A DNA stretch of 11,909 bases from Syntrophaceae bacterium UBA5761. Lineage in GTDB: Bacteria > Desulfobacterota > Syntrophia > Syntrophales > UBA4778. Location of the stretch: NCBI GenBank assembly GCA_002418885.1, contig DIEZ01000011.1, positions 1 through 11,909 of the forward strand, read 5' to 3'. Shown piece by piece: positions 6,425 through 11,909 of the stretch. The position numbers and the translations under genes were made by a program. The stretch's first letter is position 1, and the number at the start of each line of letters is the position of its first letter. A model generated the notes under the pieces. It made no database searches. It was given only the letters and a program-made list of their open reading frames with translations, and had not been told where the DNA came from.

Positions 6425-7038
6425 ACATCCTCGCTATCGGTGCACACCCCGACGACATCGAGGTCGGTTGCGGCGGCACCCTGCTGAAGTATGCCAGGGA
6501 CGGCCATGGCATCTACCTGCTCATCATGACAAAAGGGGATATGGGGGGCGACCCCGACACGCGCCACGGAGAGCAGGAAAGATCCGCCGAGCTCCTCACG
6601 GCCAGAGAACTGATATGGGGCGGATACCGCGATACCCAGTTGACGGAGAACATGAACCGCCTCATCCATGACATCGAGGACGTACTAAAAAGGGTCAAGC
6701 CGGAATTTACCTTCGTCAATTTCGGGGACGACACGCACCAGGACCACCGAGCCTTGTCCAGGGCCACCGTGTCGGCGACGCGGTACATCAAAAACGTTAT
6801 TTTCTACGAAGTCCCGACGACACAGAATTTCTCCCCCACGGTTTTCGTCGACATAAACGAAACCTTCCACGACAAGATCTCACTTCTGCTGATGCACAAT
6901 TCACAGGTGATGAAAACCAACATAGAGGGCCTCTCCATAAAAGACGTCGTCCAGTCGACGGCCATCTTCCGGGGAATCCAGGGACGGGTTCGTTACGCCG
7001 AGGGGTTTGTACCGCTGCGCTTGTTCATAAACGTTTGA
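6421..7038 (+). CDS. PIG-L/LmbE family deacetylase
   Basis: 205 residues. Seen: AHPDDIE at residues 8-14 (zinc ligands H9 and D12, catalytic D11) and HQDHR at 106-110 (H109 as third zinc ligand), which is the complete metal site. The GDMGGDP and YRDTQL segments match the LmbE-like group. The family removes N-acetyl groups from GlcNAc-type sugars in GPI, mycothiol, bacillithiol, antibiotic and glycan pathways. The sequence lacks the alanine-glutamate-leucine-glycine-threonine-rich loop usual in bacillithiol BshB enzymes, so bacillithiol synthesis is not indicated. Placed between WbqC and a sugar aminotransferase, it probably deacetylates a nucleotide- or lipid-linked amino sugar. It overlaps the WbqC stop by four bases and ends 14 bases before the next start. 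Confidence 0.92.
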   Translation: MNILAIGAHPDDIEVGCGGTLLKYARDGHGIYLLIMTKGDMGGDPDTRHGEQERSAELLTARELIWGGYRDTQLTENMNRLIHDIEDVLKRVKPEFTFVNFGDDTHQDHRALSRATVSATRYIKNVIFYEVPTTQNFSPTVFVDINETFHDKISLLLMHNSQVMKTNIEGLSIKDVVQSTAIFRGIQGRVRYAEGFVPLRLFINV

Positions 7039-7039
7039 C

Positions 7040-7044
7040 AAGGA
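7040..7044 (+). promoter_or_regulatory. Ribosome binding site deciding the DegT-family start
   Basis: AAGGA eight bases before the ATG at 7053. It lies downstream of the alternative in-frame TTG at 7035, so the ATG is the better start. Confidence 0.7.
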
Positions 7045-7052
7045 CATTATCG

Positions 7053-8093
7053 ATGATTCCCCATTCCCGCCCCTCACTCGACGCTCAGGATAGAGCGGCC
7101 TTGCTCTCCGTCCTCGAATCGGGACATCTATCCCAGGGGAAGGAAGTGGCTCGCTTCGAAGACGAGCTTGCATCATTTATCGGTTCGGGAACGGGCGTGG
7201 CCGTCAGTTCGGGGACGGCGGCGCTTCACCTCTCGCTCATCGCACTGGAAGTAGGGAGCGGTGATGAGGTCATCCTTCCGAGCTATGTCTGCCCGGCCAT
7301 TCTGAACGCCGTCCATTATGTGTCGGCAACGCCTGTCCTGGCAGACATCGACCCGAGGACTTTCAACATGGACGCGCAGTCCGTGCGGCGCAGAATAACG
7401 GCAAAAACGAAGGCCGTCATCCTGCCTCACATGCTCGGCCTTGCCGCAGATATAGACGATTTCATTTCCCTCGGAGTACCCATCATCGAAGATTGCGCTC
7501 TTTCGGTCGGAGGGGATTATAAAGGCCGACACCTTGGCTCTTTCGGTGCCCTCTCTGTTTTCTCCTTCTACGCCACGAAAATGCTCTCCGCCGGAGAAGG
7601 GGGCATGGTCCTCTGCAATGAAGAGGCCCTGGCCGGGGCCGTCCGCGACCTTAGGGACTACGACGAAAAAGCGGACTACCGGGTACGTTACAACTACAAG
7701 ATGACGGACCTTCAGGCCGCCCTGGGAATCAGCCGGTTGAAAAAGCTCCCCTTCTTCATCGAGAGGCGCAGGAAAATCGCCGACCGTTACCGTCGTCTCC
7801 TCGAAACGGTCGGCCTCTCCCCACCCTTTGTGCCCGAGGGATGCGGGCACGTCTTTTACCGCTACGTCGTGCTCATGGAGCAGGCGGATGAATTCCTCGC
7901 ATGGATGAACCGCCGGGGGGTCGAATGCCGAAGGCCGGTGTTCCGTCCCCTCCACCACTACCTAGGCCTCGCAGGCTACCCCTGCACGGAAGAAGTCCAC
8001 CGTCGGGCCATCTCGATACCCATCTACCCGTCCCTCACAGACGCTGAGACGATGGAAATTACGCAGCAAATCAAAGAATTTTGCCGACGATGA
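7053..8093 (+). CDS. DegT/DnrJ/EryC1/StrS family PLP-dependent sugar aminotransferase
   Basis: 346 residues from the ATG, slightly shorter than the common 360-400. Seen: SSGTAALHL (residues 52-60) for phosphate binding; LPSYVCPA (75-82); ADIDP (97-101); the PLP-ring aspartate in IIEDCALS (D147); and SFYATKMLSAGEGG (171-184) with the Schiff-base lysine at K176. The family transfers an amino group from glutamate to a keto sugar bound to a nucleotide, making amino sugars for surface polysaccharides or antibiotics. With the lysine present it should be an aminotransferase and not the lysine-less 3-dehydratase (ColD type). The blocks PHMLGLAADID and EDCALS differ from the more usual HxYGQ(P)ADMD and EDAAQ forms. 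The sugar substrate is unknown. Its stop overlaps the next start (ATGA). Confidence 0.9.
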   Translation: MIPHSRPSLDAQDRAALLSVLESGHLSQGKEVARFEDELASFIGSGTGVAVSSGTAALHLSLIALEVGSGDEVILPSYVCPAILNAVHYVSATPVLADIDPRTFNMDAQSVRRRITAKTKAVILPHMLGLAADIDDFISLGVPIIEDCALSVGGDYKGRHLGSFGALSVFSFYATKMLSAGEGGMVLCNEEALAGAVRDLRDYDEKADYRVRYNYKMTDLQAALGISRLKKLPFFIERRRKIADRYRRLLETVGLSPPFVPEGCGHVFYRYVVLMEQADEFLAWMNRRGVECRRPVFRPLHHYLGLAGYPCTEEVHRRAISIPIYPSLTDAETMEITQQIKEFCRR

Positions 8094-9247
8094 AAATCGC
8101 CCCTGTGACTGCCGAGAGCTCAAAAATAAGCCCCAAACGCATACTGTGGCTTCTCGTCGGGATATTCTTTTTGACGCTACTTACGCAGCCGGTGCGTCTC
8201 TATTTTTTTGAGATGAGCAAGAGATGGCTCTATGTCTTGAGCTACGCCGGCTCTCTTGCCTTTCTGCTGACACCCGTCATGAGGGCAGTGGCCATCAGAT
8301 TCGGCATCTTAGATTTTCCGGCGGGAAGAAAAATCCATACGACGGCGACGCCCCTTCTTGGCGGTGTTGCCGTCATCATCGCCTTCACAACGGCCCTCAT
8401 CGCCAATTCGATCCTGGAACCGAGGATAGTCCTGTTTCTCGGCGGCAGTCTGATTGTCGCCTTAGTCAGTCTTATCGACGACTGGCGAGGACTCTCGGCA
8501 TCGGTCAAACTCCTGGTTCAGGTCGTCGTCGTCTTTGCTCTCGCCTATAACGGCATCGTCCTCGACCTCTTCCCCGTCAAGACAACATGGGGACACTGCT
8601 TGAACGTCCTGTTGACCCTGGTCTGGGTCGTCGGAATCACCAACGCCATGAATTTCATGGACGGGATGGACGGTCTTGCCGCCGGCCTGAGTGCCGTCAT
8701 CGCCTTTTTTATCGGCCTCGTCGCCTTCCAGACAAATCAACCCTTCATGGGGTGGATCGCCGCCGCCGTCCTGGGGAGCTGCCTCGGGTTTCTTCCCTTC
8801 AACTTCCGGGTCCGGAAACCGGCTGCCGTATTCCTGGGCGACGCAGGTAGCACATTCCTCGGATTCGTTCTTGCGTGCCTCGCCGTGATCGGCGACTGGG
8901 ATGAAAATCCCATTGTGTCGTTCTCAGCGCCGGTCCTTATCTTCTGGGTCCTGATCTACGACATGGCACACATCACAGTGGAGAGAATACTGAAAGGTAA
9001 GGTGAGGAATCTTAAGGAGTGGATTGATTACGTAGGGAAAGACCACCTGCATCATAGAATCTGCGGTCTCATCAGAGACAGAAGAAAAACCGTCCTCCTG
9101 ATCTATTCGTTGAGCGCCACCTTCGGCTTGAGCGCCATCGCGCTCAAGAACGCCCGCACCATAGACAGCATCGTCCTCGTCATACAGGCCCTCCTGATCA
9201 CCCTGATCGTCTCGATCTTGGAATACTCGGGACGCAACCACGACTGA
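8090..9247 (+). CDS. Polyprenyl-phosphate N-acetylhexosamine-1-phosphate transferase, glycosyltransferase 4 (WecA/MraY) family
   Basis: 385 residues, strongly hydrophobic, about ten or eleven membrane segments. Seen: DD at 130-131, NAMNFMDGMDGLAAG (185-199), FLGDAGS (248-254) and DHLHHR (318-323), which are the four cytoplasmic signature blocks of the WecA/MraY superfamily. The substrate loop with the histidine pair resembles WecA/TagO/RgpG-type enzymes more than MraY. The protein transfers a sugar-1-phosphate from UDP-sugar to undecaprenyl phosphate in the inner membrane, starting a surface glycan. It carries an N-terminal extension of about 45 residues with one additional helix (residues 19-34) before the family's usual first helix near residue 48. 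Start chosen at the ATG overlapping the previous stop; an in-frame TTG at 8081 has no better site. Last gene of the operon, 19 bases from the convergent glyS stop. Confidence 0.92.
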   Translation: MKIAPVTAESSKISPKRILWLLVGIFFLTLLTQPVRLYFFEMSKRWLYVLSYAGSLAFLLTPVMRAVAIRFGILDFPAGRKIHTTATPLLGGVAVIIAFTTALIANSILEPRIVLFLGGSLIVALVSLIDDWRGLSASVKLLVQVVVVFALAYNGIVLDLFPVKTTWGHCLNVLLTLVWVVGITNAMNFMDGMDGLAAGLSAVIAFFIGLVAFQTNQPFMGWIAAAVLGSCLGFLPFNFRVRKPAAVFLGDAGSTFLGFVLACLAVIGDWDENPIVSFSAPVLIFWVLIYDMAHITVERILKGKVRNLKEWIDYVGKDHLHHRICGLIRDRRKTVLLIYSLSATFGLSAIALKNARTIDSIVLVIQALLITLIVSILEYSGRNHD

Positions 9248-9266
9248 CCTTTTTCAATCAAGAATA

Positions 9267-11336
9267 TCAACCTGTTACGATTTTCGAGAAGTCCGCTATC
9301 CTGTAAAAGAGTTTCGATATGGCCTCGAGCAGGGAAAGCCGGTTAAACCGAACCTCCCCTTCTTCCGCCATGACGAGCACCGCCTCGAAGAACTCGTCTA
9401 CACATTTCCTCATGCCCGCGAGCTCCCGGAGCGCCCGCTCGTAATCTCCCTTGTCGATAAAGGCCCCCACCCTATCCCTGGTTTCCAGGTAGGCTTGATA
9501 GAGGGCCCCTTCCTCTCTTTGCGTAAACCGGGAAGCGTCGACTCTCCCGTTCTCAAAACCCTTGATGATGTTGCAGACCCGCTTGAAGGCGACGCCGAGG
9601 GGTTCAAAGTCCGGCCTCTTTTTAAAATCTTCCATGGCCTTTACCTTCTTCACCGTCTGCACCAGGTCATGGAAGCCCGCCGACAGTACAGCATCGACGA
9701 CATCGTATGAATAACCCTGCGTGATAAGTTGATTTTCCAGTCTGCCTTTGAAGAAATCGAGGACATCCCGCTTAACTTCCTCACGGGGCCTCTTCAACCG
9801 GTCGGCGAGGATTGCTAGACTTTCATCCACCAGATTGCCGAGAGAAAGCGGATAGCCCTTGTTCAGTACGATGTTGATTACCCCGAGCGCCTGTCTCCGC
9901 AGTGCATAAGGGTCCGCCGCTCCCGTCGGCATCTGGTTCACCCCGAAAAACCCGCAGATGGTATCCATCTTGTCTGCGATGCTGACGATCGACCCCTCAT
10001 CGCTCTGCGGCAGTTTCCCCCCTGCGGAGGTCGGCAGGTAATGTTCGTAGATGGCCCGGGCGACGACAGGGTTCTCTCCGGCCAAGAGCGCGTATTCCCG
10101 CCCCATGACCCCCTGGAGGTCGGGAAACTCATAGACCATCCTGGTCTCGAGGTCCGCCTTCGCAAGATGGGCCGCGCGGTCGACATTCTCTTTGAGCACC
10201 GGGTCGACCTTCTCGGCGATCAAACCCGCGAGTTTCCTGAACCGGCCGACTTTTTCGTAGGACGTTCCCAGAAGGGAATGGAAGACGACTCTCTTCAGCT
10301 TTTCGAAATGCTCCTCAAGCGGTATCTTCCGGTCTTCCCTGAAGAAGAATTTCGCGTCGGAAAGACGGGCGCGCAACACCTTCTCGTTTCCTTTGACGAC
10401 GACTTCCGGGTTACGCACCAGTGTATTGTTCACGGCTATGAAATGAGGAAGGAGCTTACCCTTATCGTCGACAACCGGGAAATACTTCTGATGCCCGACC
10501 ATGGACGTAATCAGGACATCCCCCGGAAGCTCGAGGAATTCGGCGTCGAAACTCCCGCAGACCGCGGATGGATATTCGACGAGATAGTTGACCTCTTCCA
10601 GCAGCTCGTCGTTACTGAGCACAAGGCCGGAAACAGTCTTTGCCGCCCTTTCCGTCTCCGTCACGATGATCGCCTTCCGCCCTTCGGGGTCGACAACGAC
10701 ATAACGGTCAAGGGTCTCTTTGATGTAATCGGAAAAACCATCGACCGCGAACGGCCCGGGGCTCATAAACCGGTGACCGTAACTCTTGTTTCCGCTGGAA
10801 ACGTTCCCCAGCTTGAATGAAACCACCTCGCCGCCATAGAGCGCCAGGATCCAATGAATAGGCCTCGCGAAGCGTATGTCTAAGTTCATCCAGCGCATGG
10901 ACTTCTGGAAGGGTATCGACAGAATAAACCGCTTCAGTATCTCCGGAAGGCTCGCGGCGGTTTCTTCACCCTTGATTACCTTCCGGACGCAGATGTACTC
11001 TCCCTTTTCCGTAACGACCGTTCCGACTTCCGATATGTCGATCCCCTGACTCTTCGCAAACCCCAGAGCCGCCTTGGTCGGGTTTCCTTCATCGTCGTAA
11101 GAGACCCTCTTCGCGGGACCGAGTTTCTCAACGACCTGGTCTTCCTGTTGCTCGGCCACATCTTCCCCGCAAAGAACAAGTCTCCTGGGAGTCGCAAGGG
11201 TCCTGACCACACCGTGGCGAATACGCGCCTGGGCAAATTCCCGGCCGATGATTTCTTCCATGTCTTTTAGTGCCTTGGGTAAAAAATCGGCGGGTATTTC
11301 TTCGGTCCCGATTTCAAGTAACAACTCTTTTCCCAT
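9267..11336 (-). CDS. glyS: Glycyl-tRNA synthetase beta subunit
   Basis: 689 residues, the standard length. Seen: LLLEIGTEEIPADFLPKAL (residues 5-23), the beta-subunit N-terminal hallmark; TPRRL (49-53); FQKSMRW (143-149); VGHQKYFP (280-287); AKADLETRMVYEFPDLQG (392-409); and PTGAADPYALRRQALG (470-485). The last block continues into a helical, anticodon-recognition type C terminus. Together with the alpha subunit it charges tRNA-Gly in the cytoplasm; the beta subunit mainly recognises the tRNA. The ATG at 11336 is preceded by GGAG (11347-11344) at seven bases. A longer frame up to 11423 would run into glyQ and adds non-family residues. No truncation or frameshift is seen. It shares the strand and operon with glyQ, 61 bases apart. 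Confidence 0.97.
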   Translation of the reverse strand: MGKELLLEIGTEEIPADFLPKALKDMEEIIGREFAQARIRHGVVRTLATPRRLVLCGEDVAEQQEDQVVEKLGPAKRVSYDDEGNPTKAALGFAKSQGIDISEVGTVVTEKGEYICVRKVIKGEETAASLPEILKRFILSIPFQKSMRWMNLDIRFARPIHWILALYGGEVVSFKLGNVSSGNKSYGHRFMSPGPFAVDGFSDYIKETLDRYVVVDPEGRKAIIVTETERAAKTVSGLVLSNDELLEEVNYLVEYPSAVCGSFDAEFLELPGDVLITSMVGHQKYFPVVDDKGKLLPHFIAVNNTLVRNPEVVVKGNEKVLRARLSDAKFFFREDRKIPLEEHFEKLKRVVFHSLLGTSYEKVGRFRKLAGLIAEKVDPVLKENVDRAAHLAKADLETRMVYEFPDLQGVMGREYALLAGENPVVARAIYEHYLPTSAGGKLPQSDEGSIVSIADKMDTICGFFGVNQMPTGAADPYALRRQALGVINIVLNKGYPLSLGNLVDESLAILADRLKRPREEVKRDVLDFFKGRLENQLITQGYSYDVVDAVLSAGFHDLVQTVKKVKAMEDFKKRPDFEPLGVAFKRVCNIIKGFENGRVDASRFTQREEGALYQAYLETRDRVGAFIDKGDYERALRELAGMRKCVDEFFEAVLVMAEEGEVRFNRLSLLEAISKLFYRIADFSKIVTG

Positions 11337-11397
11337 CAATCGTCTCCATTGAGAATTGATTCCAAACGACACCACGTATGCCGACAGGGCTCCAACT

Positions 11398-11909
11398 CTA
11401 TGGTTTTTTAGACCATCTACCAATCAGGGGATAACCCAGACTCTCTCTCTGTCTCAGGTAACCTTCCGCGCTCAGCCTTGCCAGGTTTCGGACCCTTCCG
11501 ATGTAGCTCGTCCTCTCGGCCACGCTGATCGCCCCGCGAGCGTCAAGGAGATTGAAAAGATGGGAACATTTCAGGCAGCAGTCGTAGGTCGGCAGGACCA
11601 GTTGCCTTGCCGCAAGGCGTACACCCTCGGCCTCATACATGTCGAATATGCGCCTCAGCATCTCGACATCGGCCTCTTCGAAGTTGTAGACCGACCATTC
11701 CACCTCTCCCTGATGGTGGACGTCGCCGTACTTGATCCCGTGTCCCCACTCCAGGTCATAGACATTGTCGATACCCTGAAGGTACATGGCGATGCGCTCG
11801 ATGCCGTAAGTGATTTCAACGCATATGGGGTCGAGGTCCACACCGCCGACCTGCTGAAAATAAGTAAACTGCGTGATTTCCATCCCGTCGAGCCATACTT
11901 CCCATCCCA
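11398..11909 (-). CDS. glyQ: Glycyl-tRNA synthetase alpha subunit (5' part beyond window end)
   Basis: The minus-strand frame is open to the window edge and 169 complete residues are visible, the C-terminal portion of a protein usually near 290 residues long. Seen: [19 protein letters not shown] at the visible beginning, the [18 protein letters not shown] block and the NVYDLEWG block of the class II catalytic core, then [18 protein letters not shown] and [14 protein letters not shown] near the C terminus. The alpha subunit activates glycine with ATP and works as alpha2beta2 with GlyS, encoded 61 bases downstream. The in-frame ATG at 11883 is internal to the conserved core and is not the real start. 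The 61-base glyQ-glyS gap is longer than in many genomes but shows no additional gene. Confidence 0.97.
   Translation of the reverse strand, partial: GWEVWLDGMEITQFTYFQQVGGVDLDPICVEITYGIERIAMYLQGIDNVYDLEWGHGIKYGDVHHQGEVEWSVYNFEEADVEMLRRIFDMYEAEGVRLAARQLVLPTYDCCLKCSHLFNLLDARGAISVAERTSYIGRVRNLARLSAEGYLRQRESLGYPLIGRWSKKP

Noticed and set aside
7173..7958. Minus-strand open frame (261 codons) opposite the DegT-family gene
   Set aside because: Antisense shadow of a clear PLP enzyme; no motif and no ribosome binding site supporting it.
10041..10820. Plus-strand open frame (259 codons) opposite glyS
   Set aside because: Antisense shadow of glyS, whose frame is full length with all family motifs.
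11337..11423. Upstream start for glyS inside glyQ
   Set aside because: The ATG at 11336 has a GGAG site at proper spacing and gives the canonical N terminus; the extra 29 residues are not family-like.
1..11909. tRNA, rRNA, CRISPR array, insertion sequence or phage/attachment-site signals
   Set aside because: No regularly spaced repeats, cloverleaf-like segments, transposase or integrase frames, or terminal inverted repeats were found on either strand.

Overview
The window (11,909 bases) reads as chromosomal DNA of a GC-rich, probably strictly anaerobic, Gram-negative-like bacterium. The basis is a multi-subunit 2-oxoacid:ferredoxin oxidoreductase, a heterodimeric (alpha2beta2-type) glycyl-tRNA synthetase, and a polyprenyl-phosphate sugar-transferase operon with a WbqC-family gene. 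A Desulfobacterota/Syntrophia-like host would fit, but that is inference; no marker gene in the window fixes the taxonomy.

Layout. (1) Positions 1-2997, plus strand: a tightly packed, translationally coupled set of three genes. They are the 3' part of a GltD-like NAD(P)H/FAD flavoprotein fused to a two-cluster ferredoxin domain, then the alpha and beta subunits of a 2-oxoacid:acceptor oxidoreductase. The gamma subunit is not in the window and is predicted just upstream. (2) Positions 3194-4489, plus strand: a stand-alone acetamidase/formamidase-family gene with a strong ribosome binding site, its own leader containing nested inverted repeats, and visibly lower GC than its neighbours. (3) Positions 4678-5520, minus strand: an aldo/keto reductase with an intact catalytic tetrad, convergent with the amidase gene. 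(4) Positions 5741-9247, plus strand: a four-gene operon (WbqC family, PIG-L deacetylase, DegT/DnrJ/EryC1/StrS PLP enzyme, WecA/MraY-type glycosyl-1-phosphate transferase). Two junctions are ATGA overlaps and the third gap is 14 bases. It is divergent from the aldo/keto reductase, with candidate promoters back to back in the 220-base gap. (5) Positions 9267-11909, minus strand: glyS and the 3' part of glyQ, convergent with the glycan operon at 19 bases.

How the genes work together. Module 1 probably oxidises a 2-oxoacid with CoA to an acyl-CoA, and its fused flavoprotein suggests electrons can reach NAD(P)+ as well as ferredoxin. Module 4 looks like part of a pathway that makes, modifies and loads an amino sugar onto a polyprenyl-phosphate carrier for a surface glycan. 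WbqC proteins have no established biochemical role, so this operon is the best candidate for undescribed biology here. glyQS is ordinary housekeeping. The amidase and the reductase show no clear functional link to the rest. No tRNA, rRNA, CRISPR array or mobile element was seen, and no gene-free stretch exceeds 300 bases.
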